DNA of 64,000 nucleotides. Origin: Peribacillus simplex (GTDB lineage: Bacteria > Bacillota > Bacilli > Bacillales > DSM-1321). The stretch spans positions 5,112,001 to 5,176,000 of the forward strand of contig NZ_CP011008.1 in assembly GCF_001578185.1 (NCBI RefSeq), in the 5' to 3' direction. The position numbers and the translations under genes are program-made. Positions 17,909 to 26,260 of the stretch are shown one piece after another. Position 1 is the stretch's first letter. The number at the start of each line of letters is the position of its first letter. A model generated the notes under the pieces. The model made no database searches and was not told the origin of the DNA. It saw only the letters and a list, made by a program, of their open reading frames with translations.

Positions 17909-18190
17909 TTACTTATTGTCGTCGTGTTTCTTGTCAATCAAGTCATTTGCATCATTATTGTCATTGTCATTGTCATTATCATTATCAATCACATCATTAT
18001 TATCATCATTCATGTCGTTATTATCCGTGCCGTTGTTATCCTTTACACCATTTTTATCCTTATCTATGATGTTGTTATTATCTTCTGGTGCGGGTTTGTT
18101 GTCATTATCCTTATCATTCGTTCCACATCCAGCAAGGAACATAATAGATAATAAAGATCCCCCAATTAGTGCAAAAATTCTTTTCTTCAT
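17909..18190 (-). CDS. Asp/Asn-rich small lipoprotein
   Basis: 93-residue predicted lipoprotein. Start ATG 18190 with AAGGAGGTTGCC upstream; the frame is open 30 bases further without a better site. Signal peptide MKKRIFALIGGSLLSIMFLAGC gives a lipidated Cys at 22. The mature part is low complexity and dominated by Asp and Asn (DNDNDNDNDNNDAND), resembling calcium-binding or simply disordered surface tails. The coding DNA is a run of GAT/AAT-type codons and may vary in length between strains. No family recognised beyond Bacillus spore or surface lipoproteins of this style. Monocistronic. Confidence 0.75.
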   Translation of the reverse strand: MKKRIFALIGGSLLSIMFLAGCGTNDKDNDNKPAPEDNNNIIDKDKNGVKDNNGTDNNDMNDDNNDVIDNDNDNDNDNNDANDLIDKKHDDNK

Positions 18191-18315
18191 TTTTGGCAAC
18201 CTCCTTTCCTTCTTTATCATTAGTTATTTTGCCCGAACGAGAAAATAACTTGCGTCCTATTTTTAATTTTAAAAAGGAAATACACTTACCTCATATTTAT
18301 TGGAATTTAATAATT

Positions 18316-18348
18316 AAAAAATGCCGGACATATAAAAATGTCCGGCAT
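18316..18348 (-). terminator. Terminator downstream of fabZ
   Basis: 11-bp perfect stem (18321-18331 with 18338-18348), 6-nt loop, and an A run on the left that gives a U tract in minus-strand RNA. It lies 140 bases past fabZ; nothing else recognisable occurs in 18191-18490. Confidence 0.8.
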
Positions 18349-18490
18349 TCAAAGGGAGAATGGAAAGGGTCTAATTAAAAAAGCCCATGCAGTGCTCTTT
18401 AATATATACACCGCTGCACGATTCCTTAAACCACTTTTAAAAATATAGTCATATTAGTCCATTTTCTTTCCCCGAAAATGAATGCACTTC

Positions 18491-18919
18491 TTATTTGTCA
18501 CCAAAGGCAAACATGATTTCGGCTTCACATGCTACTTCTCCGTCTACCGTTGCCACTGCTTTCCCTTTACCCATTGACCCTCTCATACGCACTATTTCCA
18601 CTTCCAGGCGCAGTTGATCACCTGGTTTTACTTGCTTTTTAAAGCGGCAATTATCAATTCCAGCAAAAAATGCAAGCCGTCCTTTATATTCTTCTTGTTT
18701 CAAAACCGCTACAGCGCCAACTTGCGCTAAAGCCTCTACAATTAAAACACCAGGCATAACTGGGTAATCCGGAAAATGACCATTAAAGAATTCTTCATTA
18801 GCTGAGACATTCTTCAAACCTACCGCTCTTTTCCCTTCATCTATTTCTATGATCCGGTCCACTAATAAGAATGGGTAACGATGCGGAATAATTTCCTTTA
18901 TTTGTGTGATATCAAGCAT
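18491..18919 (-). CDS. fabZ: 3-hydroxyacyl-[acyl-carrier-protein] dehydratase FabZ
   Basis: Dehydrates 3-hydroxyacyl-ACP to trans-2-enoyl-ACP in type II fatty acid synthesis. 142 residues, full length for the family. Hot-dog fold signature [21 protein letters not shown] carries the catalytic His48 and Glu62. TAGGAGG precedes the ATG. It follows the EpuA-like gene with a 121-base gap holding two hairpins, and the flagellar flhO-flhP pair further upstream, the same neighbourhood as B. subtilis ywpB. A terminator follows at 18321. Confidence 0.95.
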   Translation of the reverse strand: MLDITQIKEIIPHRYPFLLVDRIIEIDEGKRAVGLKNVSANEEFFNGHFPDYPVMPGVLIVEALAQVGAVAVLKQEEYKGRLAFFAGIDNCRFKKQVKPGDQLRLEVEIVRMRGSMGKGKAVATVDGEVACEAEIMFAFGDK

Positions 18920-18964
18920 TTTTGTTCCTCCTATGATTTAAATATTTCTAACATAACGTTAACT

Positions 18965-19030
18965 CGCCCCTGCCATAAAGACAGAGGCGTAGTTGCTATG
19001 TAATATAAATCCGTTAACGACAGCAACTAC
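18965..19030 (-). other. Two consecutive intergenic hairpins between epuA-like gene and fabZ
   Basis: Stem 1: GTAGTTGCT/AGCAACTAC (18989-18997 with 19022-19030). Stem 2: 8-bp with a central mismatch (18965-18972 with 18982-18989). Neither is followed by a U tract in the minus direction, so they are not simple terminators. They could be an RNA processing or stability element ahead of fabZ. Confidence 0.35.
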
Positions 19031-19040
19031 CTCAATGGAA

Positions 19041-19295
19041 CTACGCATCCTTGTTCACTATATCAATAATATGGGTCCATGTGGATTTTTGGAAAACATC
19101 CATTGCATGTCCTCCACCGATCACACTGTATCCTATAAGTGCCCCGGATAACACAGCAATGAAAATCAATCCGATAACAATGAGTAAACGAAGCCAAATT
19201 GGCAAAAGACGGACCTTGATTCTACGATTCGGTTTCGTCTCAACTTCCTTTATCTCTTCTTCAATTTGTTGTCTCATTACACGATTTTGTTCCAT
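19041..19295 (-). CDS. EpuA-like / 'RNA polymerase subunit beta'-annotated single-pass membrane protein
   Basis: 84 residues from the ATG at 19295 (MEQNRVMRQQIEEEIKEV). Basic segment KPNRRIKVRLLPIWLRL precedes one membrane helix (LLIVIGLIFIAVLSGALIGYSVIGGG), then a short outside tail with DVFQKSTWTHIIDIV. This layout and the GYSVIG...DVF...TW motif match the EpuA family, often mis-titled as an RNA polymerase beta subunit. The start is not secure: GGAG is 14 nt upstream, and the frame is open to 19349. Function unknown. It sits between flhP and fabZ. Confidence 0.7.
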   Translation of the reverse strand: MEQNRVMRQQIEEEIKEVETKPNRRIKVRLLPIWLRLLIVIGLIFIAVLSGALIGYSVIGGGHAMDVFQKSTWTHIIDIVNKDA

Positions 19296-19455
19296 ATAGA
19301 ATGTGAAAGCTCCTTTTTCTAAGAAAACTCGCCGACTGATTCCCCCCATACTCCAGAAAATAGGCAGCTATGGACAAACGATTCTCTTTGATATGAATTC
19401 ATTATAACCGATTTGCTATAATTCCGCAGGGAGACATTTTATTTTCCCCGATAAC

Positions 19456-20304
19456 TTAACGGATTCCATTGATTAATCCGCTCATTTGATCAGCCATCGT
19501 TACAGCCCGGGATTGAAATTGATAAGACCGCTGAACATTGATAAGATCCGTCATTTCTTCGGAAAGATCGACATTTGAGGACTCCAGAGTTCCTTGACGG
19601 ATAGCTATCTGGTTGCGGGAATCCCCTGTTAATGCGGTCATGATATCGTCATCAGTTACACCCAATTCATTGATGTTTTCGGGCAGGCCAAGTAAATTTC
19701 CGCCTAGCCGCTCAAGAAATTGCGGCTTCTTTATCGAGACGATGCCGAGCCCAAAACTCTTTTTTCCGTATTCTTCCGTATCGACCGTCAAAAAACCATT
19801 TTTCGAAATTTTAATGTCTCTAACATTTCCGTCAATAAGGATCGGGTCACCATTTTCATCAAGCACCTGATGTCCAGCAGAGGTAACGAGCACCATTTGG
19901 TCCTGATCATTCGCATTTGGAGATAAATAAAAGGCGCCATCCCTTGTAAGCCTTGTATTAACCCCTTTACCGTCCTGAACGCTTACGGTGAAGAATTGGT
20001 CTTCACTAGTGAATGCAGCATCAAGATTACGGTCCGTAGTCTTTAAGGACCCCTGTGAAAGCACCAATTGAGACTGGCTTATCTTAGCACCTGTTCCCTG
20101 CCTTATGCCAGGTGCGGTCAACCTTCCTTTTTCCTTGGTCTCACTTGGTTGATTATTGAAACTCTGGGTCAGTAAGTCATTAAAGCTCGTTTGGGTCTTT
20201 TTGTAGGCAGTCGAGTCCACATTAGAGATATTATTACTTATTTGATCGATTTTACTTTGAAGCTGGTTCAGCGTATTTGTCGCTGTCATCATGGTACGAT
20301 TCAT
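19456..20304 (-). CDS. flhP: Flagellar rod/hook-basal body protein FlhP (FlgG-like)
   Basis: 282-residue member of the FlgF/FlgG axial family, made in the cytoplasm and exported through the flagellar type III apparatus. The N-terminal motif TNTLNQLQSKIDQISNNISNVDSTAYKKTQTSF and the C-terminal ESSNVDLSEEMTDLINVQRSYQFQSRAVTMAD are the paired helices that pack into the rod. AAGGGGAATATAC precedes the ATG. It follows flhO with a 55-base gap, as in B. subtilis, where both are needed for rod completion. The stop codon is followed by 160 bases with no terminator before the EpuA-like gene. Confidence 0.9.
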   Translation of the reverse strand: MNRTMMTATNTLNQLQSKIDQISNNISNVDSTAYKKTQTSFNDLLTQSFNNQPSETKEKGRLTAPGIRQGTGAKISQSQLVLSQGSLKTTDRNLDAAFTSEDQFFTVSVQDGKGVNTRLTRDGAFYLSPNANDQDQMVLVTSAGHQVLDENGDPILIDGNVRDIKISKNGFLTVDTEEYGKKSFGLGIVSIKKPQFLERLGGNLLGLPENINELGVTDDDIMTALTGDSRNQIAIRQGTLESSNVDLSEEMTDLINVQRSYQFQSRAVTMADQMSGLINGIR

Positions 20305-20359
20305 GTATATTCCCCTTACATGTCCAAATTTCCAAAGGCGGTTTTCTGCTAATGTTCAA

Positions 20360-21199
20360 TTAAAGCCTGCCAACTTCATTGACCGCTTTATCCAAACTTT
20401 TATCATAGGCTTGGAGAACCTTCTGACTCGCTTCAAAAGAGCGGTATGCCGACATCATTTCTGTCATCGTTCTCGATTGGTCGACATTAGAGCCTTCAAG
20501 GAACCCTTGCTTAGTAGAAAAACCGACCCCTTCAGACGTGTATGCGCTAGGTAACTTCCCATCATTCACAGCCTTATAAAGGCCTTCCCCATCCTTAATG
20601 AGCTGTGATGATGGATCATCTGAATAACCGATGCCGAGACGTGCCGTTTGAACATTCCCTTCTAAAATAACACCGTTTTCCGTTACGGTGAACTGATCGC
20701 TATCAAGCTGGATTCGATTATTATTTTCATTCAATACATAATGACCGGCAGGTGAAGTCAGATAACCTTGTCCATCTAGAGTGAAACTGCCGTTGCGCGT
20801 ATAACGGATGCCACCATCACCATCCTGAACAGTAAAAAACACCGACCCTCGCAGACCGGTTTCTTCATTGATCGGAAGGCTTTCATCGGCCAAGGAAATA
20901 TCTGTATTAAGCTCGGTTTCCTCCAATGTACCCTGGGTAAATAAAGGATTTGCCTCCTGTACGTAAACCCCAGTACTGAGCCCCCCGACCTGGGATAATT
21001 CAGGCAAGTTCAATTTATTCTCCGCAGGAACCGTTTTGCCTTCTATGTTGCTGATAAGCATTTCCGGAAAAGACCTTACACTCATTTGATCTGCTTTATA
21101 CCCTGTTGTATTCGCATTGGACATATTGTTTGTGAGCAATTCTGTGCGCCTTTGCTGTGTAAGCATCCCGGAAGCAGCTGTATAAAAACCTCTTAACAT
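20360..21199 (-). CDS. flhO: Flagellar rod/hook-basal body protein FlhO (FlgG-like)
   Basis: 279 residues from ATG 21199 (MLRGFYTAASGMLTQQRRTELLTNNMSNANTTGYKADQ), with GAGGAG 8 nt upstream; a GTG nine bases earlier is inside the ribosome binding region. It is the partner of FlhP, with the same axial-protein helices at both ends (C-terminal EGSNVDQSRTMTEMMSAYRSFEASQKVLQAYDKSLDKAVNEVGR). It forms part of the distal flagellar rod. It lies downstream of mbl; the 278-base gap between them shows no clear terminator, so the mbl-flhO-flhP stretch may be partly cotranscribed. Confidence 0.9.
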   Translation of the reverse strand: MLRGFYTAASGMLTQQRRTELLTNNMSNANTTGYKADQMSVRSFPEMLISNIEGKTVPAENKLNLPELSQVGGLSTGVYVQEANPLFTQGTLEETELNTDISLADESLPINEETGLRGSVFFTVQDGDGGIRYTRNGSFTLDGQGYLTSPAGHYVLNENNNRIQLDSDQFTVTENGVILEGNVQTARLGIGYSDDPSSQLIKDGEGLYKAVNDGKLPSAYTSEGVGFSTKQGFLEGSNVDQSRTMTEMMSAYRSFEASQKVLQAYDKSLDKAVNEVGRL

Positions 21200-21477
21200 C
21201 CTCTTCACTCCTCATTCTACATAACTTATCCCGTTCAATTTCTCATATTTATCTTATCGGTCATGAACGTCAGTATCTTAAGGAAAGGACTAGCATTAGG
21301 CAGAAGAATTTATATGTATCGTAGGCTAGGTCAGATTTAAAGGAATGGTGTTAAATTCTCGACTAAAAGAAGAGGGCCTATTGCTCATCAGTACTAGAAC
21401 TGCACGCACTTTCACTATGCCTCATGTTTGTCTGAACCTTAGACCCCTATCTTATGATGCAGATTTCCATCCGCTTT

Positions 21478-22479
21478 TTAGTTGAATTTGTGCCGTGGCA
21501 ATTTATCCATATTATCAAGCATGATTCCAGTTCCAATCGCTACACAATCCATCGGGTGTTCGGCAACGAGTACTGGGACCTTAAGCTCTTCAGCGAGGAG
21601 TAAATCAATCCCGTGAAGCAACGCTCCCCCGCCTGTTAAAATGACGCCGCGATCGATGATATCAGCAGAAAGTTCAGGCGGTGTCCGCTCAAGTACGCTT
21701 TTTGCAGCTTGTACAATGATTGAAACCTGCTCACGAAGAGCTTCCTCAATTTCTTCCGAATTGACCGAAATGGTTCTAGGTAATCCTGATACCATATCTC
21801 GTCCACGAATATCGATGACTTCATTACGGGAACCAGGGAAGACTGTTGCAACCTGAATTTTAATGTTTTCCGCTGTACGTTCACCAATCAGAAGCTTATA
21901 CTTCCGCTTGATATAATGTAAAATTTCATTATCGAATTTGTCACCGGCCATTTTAATGGAAGAAGATGTAACGATATCCCCCATTGAAAGGACGGCAATA
22001 TCCGTTGTACCCCCGCCAATGTCCACGACCATATTGCCGCTAGGTTGAAAAATATCCATGCCGGCACCGATTGCAGCCACTTTTGGTTCTTCTTCAAGGA
22101 ATACTTTCTTCCCTCCGCTTTTTTCAGCAGCTTCTTTAATCGCCTTTTGTTCGACACTTGTTATGTTCGTCGGGCAGCAGATCAAAATTCTAGGCTTTGA
22201 AAGGAAGCCTTTCACATTCAATGTATTGATAAAATGCTTAAGCATCGATTCTGTTACATCAAAATCCGCAATGACCCCGTCTTTTAATGGACGAATTGCG
22301 ATGATGTTTCCTGGAGTACGGCCTACCATTTTACGAGCTTCTTCCCCGACAGCAAGAACACGGTTCGTATTCTTATCAATCGCTACTACCGAAGGCTCAT
22401 TTAACACAATTCCTTTACCTTTGACATGTATAAGAACATTGGCTGTTCCAAGATCTATCCCAATATCTCTAGCAAACAT
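21478..22479 (-). CDS. mbl: Rod-shape-determining actin homologue Mbl
   Basis: Cytoskeletal ATPase, 333 residues, that guides cell-wall elongation together with MreB. The sequence has the actin fold nucleotide motifs IGIDLGTANVLIHVKGKG (phosphate 1), MVVDIGGGTTDIAVLS (phosphate 2) and VILTGGGALLHGID (adenosine). It is called Mbl rather than MreB because of its position upstream of flhO-flhP and downstream of spoIIID, exactly the B. subtilis order, and because its N-terminus begins MFARDIGIDLGTANV. AAGGAGG precedes the ATG. The 308-base gap to spoIIID holds a probable spoIIID terminator. Confidence 0.93.
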   Translation of the reverse strand: MFARDIGIDLGTANVLIHVKGKGIVLNEPSVVAIDKNTNRVLAVGEEARKMVGRTPGNIIAIRPLKDGVIADFDVTESMLKHFINTLNVKGFLSKPRILICCPTNITSVEQKAIKEAAEKSGGKKVFLEEEPKVAAIGAGMDIFQPSGNMVVDIGGGTTDIAVLSMGDIVTSSSIKMAGDKFDNEILHYIKRKYKLLIGERTAENIKIQVATVFPGSRNEVIDIRGRDMVSGLPRTISVNSEEIEEALREQVSIIVQAAKSVLERTPPELSADIIDRGVILTGGGALLHGIDLLLAEELKVPVLVAEHPMDCVAIGTGIMLDNMDKLPRHKFN

Positions 22480-22664
22480 TTCTTAAATCCTCCTTGAATA
22501 TCCTCACATATAACCTACTTCTGTCCTAATTGTTTATTTTACCATATTGCATTGGCACAAGTAAGTATGAATTATAAATAAACACTAATACTGACTATTT
22601 TTACCTCTTTTTCCAATATGTAAAAAAATCCGATGCCTTATGTACTATCTTCGGTCTTTCCCCA

Positions 22665-22690
22665 CAAAAAAATTCCGGCAAGGAACCGCA
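22665..22690 (-). terminator. Probable terminator of spoIIID
   Basis: Short stem in minus-strand RNA, GGTTCC-TTGCC-GGAATT with two terminal G-U pairs, followed by TTTTTTT. The stem is weak, but the U tract is good. The rest of the 22480-22787 interval carries the mbl promoter region and nothing else I recognise. Confidence 0.45.
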
Positions 22691-22787
22691 GTCAAGGTTA
22701 AGAAAAAAGCTGACACAATTCCATGTCTCTTTATTCATCCCCTGATTGCTGGATTCGCTTCCAAATGCCGGAATGATATCACAAAGA

Positions 22788-23060
22788 TTATTTGACGATT
22801 TCTTCTTCTCTTTCCGATCGTTTATATTTTAACTTTGTCGCTTCTCCACCTCGAAGGTGACGAATGGATTTGTGATAATCCAATATATCCTTCACTTCGT
22901 TAGCCAAATCAGGATTAATTTCTGGCAGCCTCTCAGTTAAGTCTTTATGAACTGTGCTTTTAGAGACTCCGAACTCTTTTGCAATGACGCGGACTGTTTT
23001 TCTAGTTTCCACGATATACTTTCCTATCTTGATAGTTCTTTCTTTGATGTAATCGTGCAC
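22788..23060 (-). CDS. spoIIID: Sporulation transcription factor SpoIIID
   Basis: 90-residue mother-cell transcription factor that switches sigma-E and sigma-K regulons. The helix-turn-helix VRVIAKEFGVSKSTVHKDLTERLPEINPDLANEV and the basic C-terminal helix HLRGGEATKLKYKRSE match the family closely. I chose the GTG at 23060 because the protein then begins VHDYIKERTIKIGKYIVET, the known N-terminus, and GGGGAGG lies 9 nt upstream; the frame extends 18 bases further without support. It lies between spoIIQ and mbl as in B. subtilis. The upstream 23061-23496 gap must hold its sigma-E promoter, which I could not place with confidence. Confidence 0.95.
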   Translation of the reverse strand: MHDYIKERTIKIGKYIVETRKTVRVIAKEFGVSKSTVHKDLTERLPEINPDLANEVKDILDYHKSIRHLRGGEATKLKYKRSEREEEIVK

Positions 23061-23383
23061 ACCACTCGACCTCCCCAAATTGGATGTGAGAAGTGTGAAA
23101 TGAGATTCGTATTTTTCGAATCGAATACCGCTGCCCTATAAACAATGAAAGATAGAATTATTCACCTATTAGATAATTTGTAATAAACGATTCCTCACCT
23201 CAAACACTCTCTTTGCATGGTTTATAACATCTTATTAGCTTGGTTAAGAATATATGCCTAATGGGACAGGAGGTTTGGATTTATTTCTGATTTTTAACTG
23301 TTTATTTTCCTTAAGAACAAATTATTTCCCGAGAAATTTGTCGCAAATTCAAATGTTTCAGCATATCGGCCAATATTTCCTCG

Positions 23384-23425
23384 AAAGAAAAAAAGGAAGC
23401 CGTTCAAAATGAACGGCTTCCTTTT
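23384..23425. terminator. Strong bidirectional terminator after spoIIQ
   Basis: 11-bp perfect stem GGAAGCCGTTC/GAACGGCTTCC (23395-23405 with 23411-23421), 5-nt loop, A-rich left flank and TTTT on the right. It lies 70 bases past the spoIIQ stop in the minus direction. Confidence 0.85.
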
Positions 23426-23496
23426 ACCAAATTTTCAGTTGTTGTCATTCGTAACGCTCAAGGTTTTTTGTTTTGATATTATTAAAAATCTTGATC

Positions 23497-24474
23497 TTAA
23501 TTAGATTGTTTTAACGAATCTTTTAAGGAATCGCTTTCCTCAGTTGTATCTTCACCTGGGACAGAGCCTTCTTCATCTGTGCCACTCTCTAAATCAGTGC
23601 TCTCGTCAGTTTCATCAACGGCAGGCGATTCATCCGTGCCAGTTTCAGATTCTTCGATTGCAGGTGATTCTTTCTTATCCGTTTTAGGTCCTTCGACTGC
23701 AGGTGCTTCTTCTTTATCAGTCTCAGTTTCGTCAACCGCAGGTGTTTCTTCTTTTTTAGCTGAATCGTCAAGTTCGCTGCCTTCAGCTTCAGTTGCCGAT
23801 TGAATGGCAGAAGCTTGTTTATCAACAAAATCAAGTGGATTTAACGCAATGTTATCTTTTCTGATTTCGAAGTGGACATGCACGCCCGCCTCTTCGTTGA
23901 TTTGGCTTTTTCCAGCTGTAGCAATTGCTTGCCCTTGTTTCACTTTGTCACCGACTGCAACTTTAATGTCTTTAACAGATTGATAACGAGTAACTACACC
24001 ATCTTCATGCTGTACTTCAACTAAATTTCCAAGTAACGCATCGTCTTGGACTTTCGATACATTTCCACTTAGTGAAGCTTTTACATCGAAAGATTTTCCA
24101 TCTTTCATTGCAATGTCTATACCTTTGTTTTGCTCATATCTATTGTTGTAGAATACCAACGCTTCTTCTTGTGCCTTTTCATCCGCATTCACATCATAAA
24201 ACTGTTTCTTAATAACCGTTTTGTCTGCATCGGCTACAGGCATCTTGATTGTCTCAAGATTACTATTAACCTCGACAGAAGGCTGACCATAGTTTTTTCC
24301 TGTTTCAGCTGATTCCTCTTTGCCATCCTTAGCTGAATCATTAAAACTATTTTGTAATAAGAAGGCCGCGGCTAAGATTATGGCTGCACTTGCGATATAG
24401 ATTGCTGATAATGCCCAACGTTGTTTTAGTATACGTCGGATTGTGGAAGTTGGTTTCTTTTCTTCCTCTCTCAT
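23497..24474 (-). CDS. spoIIQ: Stage II sporulation protein SpoIIQ (degenerate M23 peptidase)
   Basis: Forespore membrane protein that binds mother-cell SpoIIIAH across the intermembrane space. 325 residues from ATG 24474 (GAGGTG upstream). Membrane helix at about 21-41, then a LytM-type domain. The first zinc-ligand position reads NKGID (Asn116 instead of His, Asp120 kept), while the HVHFEI motif (His199, His201) remains, so it is probably not an active peptidase, as in B. subtilis SpoIIQ. After about residue 225 there is a 100-residue low-complexity acidic tail with repeated APAV/SPAI-E-T-D blocks. A sigma-F promoter lies at 24494-24522. Confidence 0.93.
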   Translation of the reverse strand: MREEEKKPTSTIRRILKQRWALSAIYIASAAIILAAAFLLQNSFNDSAKDGKEESAETGKNYGQPSVEVNSNLETIKMPVADADKTVIKKQFYDVNADEKAQEEALVFYNNRYEQNKGIDIAMKDGKSFDVKASLSGNVSKVQDDALLGNLVEVQHEDGVVTRYQSVKDIKVAVGDKVKQGQAIATAGKSQINEEAGVHVHFEIRKDNIALNPLDFVDKQASAIQSATEAEGSELDDSAKKEETPAVDETETDKEEAPAVEGPKTDKKESPAIEESETGTDESPAVDETDESTDLESGTDEEGSVPGEDTTEESDSLKDSLKQSN

Positions 24475-24493
24475 ATTAATCACCTCAGCAATC

Positions 24494-24522
24494 ATTCTGA
24501 ACATTTTGGTAAGATTATATAC
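24494..24522 (-). promoter_or_regulatory. Sigma-F promoter candidate for spoIIQ
   Basis: On the minus strand: GTATA, 15-bp spacer, GTTCAGAAT. The sigma-F consensus is GYWTA-N15-GGNNANANT; only the second base of the -10 box deviates. It places the transcript start about 13 bases upstream of the spoIIQ start codon. B. subtilis spoIIQ is sigma-F dependent. Confidence 0.65.
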
Positions 24523-24626
24523 ATTCAGATAAAAAAATTTTTAGATTTATTTTGTGGAAATGAAACCGATTTTATTCGTAGAATGGTAAAATGTTTGGTA
24601 TCTAACTATTGAAGGGTGTTTAATTC

Positions 24627-25052
24627 ATGAAAAAAGCCTTTAAAATCGTGTTAACGTTATTGCCTTTTCTATATATGATTGCCATTTGGATAATGTCGAG
24701 CAACCCCGATGATATGATTCTTGATCTTCCATCATCCTCAATTGACCGATTTATCAAAGAGGCACTTCATCTAGTCGAATTTGCCCTTTTGTATATATTA
24801 TTGGTTTCTGCTCTTGCTGCAAACCAAAAACTGAAACCTGGATTAAGCTTGTTGGCGGCCATAGCAGCATGCTTTTACGGAGTTATAGATGAATATCACC
24901 AATCATTCATCCCATACCGCTCCGCTACCTTAATAGATGTCATTAAAGATATCATTGGAGTAGCTGCTGTGTATTTTCATGTCCAATATCATTATTTCAA
25001 GCATGAACGAGGCTTTTTGACCATTATAGAAAAAATAAGCACAAAAAAATGA
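24627..25052 (+). CDS. VanZ-family membrane protein
   Basis: 141-residue protein with a VanZ-like domain: four hydrophobic segments, an N-terminal IWIMSSNPDD motif, and the family signature YGVIDEYHQSFIPYRSATLIDVIKDIIGVA. VanZ-like proteins are widespread in Firmicutes; most have no proven role, though VanZ gives low-level teicoplanin resistance. The gene runs opposite to its neighbours and is convergent with spoIID; its stop codon lies inside the terminator shared with spoIID. Function here is unknown. Confidence 0.85.
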   Translation: MKKAFKIVLTLLPFLYMIAIWIMSSNPDDMILDLPSSSIDRFIKEALHLVEFALLYILLVSALAANQKLKPGLSLLAAIAACFYGVIDEYHQSFIPYRSATLIDVIKDIIGVAAVYFHVQYHYFKHERGFLTIIEKISTKK

Positions 25053-25081
25053 GAGATGGGATTCCCCATCTCTCATTTTTT
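25044..25081. terminator. Symmetric bidirectional terminator shared by the VanZ-like gene and spoIID
   Basis: 13-bp perfect stem AATGAGAGATGGG/CCCATCTCTCATT, 4-nt loop, seven A on the left and a matching T run on the right. Both convergent genes end in it: each reads AAA AAA TGA entering the stem. Confidence 0.9.
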
Positions 25082-26110
25082 TGCCGTCATCGTATTCAGC
25101 CACTTACTTGAAGACTGAACTTTAACTCCTTTATAATAATATTTTACGATGTCTTCATAGGTTTTCCCTTCCCTTGCCATTCCATTAGCACCGTATTGGC
25201 TCATTCCAACTCCGTGCCCAGATCCTTTTGTCGTGATGACAATCTGGTTGCCTTGACGCTCCCAGTTAAAATCGGATGATGTCAGACCCAGCTTTTCACG
25301 GATTTGTTTTCCTGTCATTTTCTTTCCTCCGATTTTCACCACACCTACGCGATTGCCTGATGTTCTTTCAATGACAGTTCCTATTGTTGTTCCCGATGAT
25401 AGACTTACACCCAGTTTGCTTTCAAAATCTGCAGTGTTCACAACAACTTTATTATAAAACTTTGGTGATTCCTGTTTATCCCAAGGACTGGATACGCTTT
25501 TTAAATAGGGGAAATCCGCTTGCCAATAGTCCTCGGAATTCTCAGTGTAGCCATTGCTGGTCGAAAAAAAAGTCGCAGTAATCGGTTTTCCTTCATAGGT
25601 TAGAATTTGACCCGCTGTTTCCTTTATTGCTTTGTTAATTTTCTTCATCTTCCATTTATAATCAGAGCCCCACTGTTTTTTCAGCTCATCATTATTCTTA
25701 TAAACTTGGTGCATGACCGTATCGCTTACATCGGCACCATCAGGCAAGCCTAATCGACTTTCGCTTAGGAGCTGATTGACAATGTAGGTTCTCGCTGTCA
25801 ATGCTTGTGCCTTAAGTGCTTCTTCCTCGAAATCCGCTGGCATTTCAGCCGCTACTACACCAGCTAAATATGTTTCAATCGGCAGTTTTTCAATCTTTCT
25901 TGCAGATGTACGGTAAACAGCAACTTCAACGGAACTCATTTCATTTGCACTTACCTCTTTACCTTCATTCTTCACTTTTTTTTCTAATTGTTCGGCTAAC
26001 TCTCCACTTGTCTTATCATTTGAAAATGGAAGCACAAGCACTGCTGGAATCATGATAATTACGAATGCTACTGCTATGAATAGTACAATCATCGGTTTGA
26101 TTGCTTTCAA
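25073..26110 (-). CDS. spoIID: Stage II sporulation protein SpoIID (lytic transglycosylase)
   Basis: Mother-cell enzyme that thins septal peptidoglycan for engulfment. 345 residues; N-terminal membrane helix at about 7-28, then the SpoIID domain with the catalytic Glu89 in VAAEMPADFEEEALKAQALTARTY. Also conserved: TFFSTSNGYTENSEDYW and the C-terminal GHGVGMSQYGANGMAREGK. The start is TTG with AGGGAGG 9 nt upstream. It follows murAA as in B. subtilis. It is likely sigma-E controlled, but the promoter could not be placed in the 26111-26260 region. Confidence 0.95.
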   Translation of the reverse strand: MKAIKPMIVLFIAVAFVIIMIPAVLVLPFSNDKTSGELAEQLEKKVKNEGKEVSANEMSSVEVAVYRTSARKIEKLPIETYLAGVVAAEMPADFEEEALKAQALTARTYIVNQLLSESRLGLPDGADVSDTVMHQVYKNNDELKKQWGSDYKWKMKKINKAIKETAGQILTYEGKPITATFFSTSNGYTENSEDYWQADFPYLKSVSSPWDKQESPKFYNKVVVNTADFESKLGVSLSSGTTIGTVIERTSGNRVGVVKIGGKKMTGKQIREKLGLTSSDFNWERQGNQIVITTKGSGHGVGMSQYGANGMAREGKTYEDIVKYYYKGVKVQSSSKWLNTMTAKK

Positions 26111-26260
26111 ATTCCTGAGCCTCCCTACACTTGTTTTCTCTGCCGTAAATCACTATCCGGCAGGTATCTTTACATAACAAATGTATGTCGAAGGACAAGC
26201 TTTTATGAATAGAAAAACGACAACCATTTAGCTGGAGGCCATGAATGCCTGATACAAGAC

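Noticed and set aside
17916-18248. Plus-strand frames opposite the Asp/Asn-rich lipoprotein gene
   Set aside because: Ser/Leu- or Ile/Val-only products come from the complement of the Asp/Asn codons; the minus-strand gene has a lipobox and a strong ribosome binding site.
23061-23300. usd-like leader ORF and sigma-E promoter before spoIIID
   Set aside because: A few short GTG/TTG-started frames exist, but none has a convincing ribosome binding site or similarity I could confirm.
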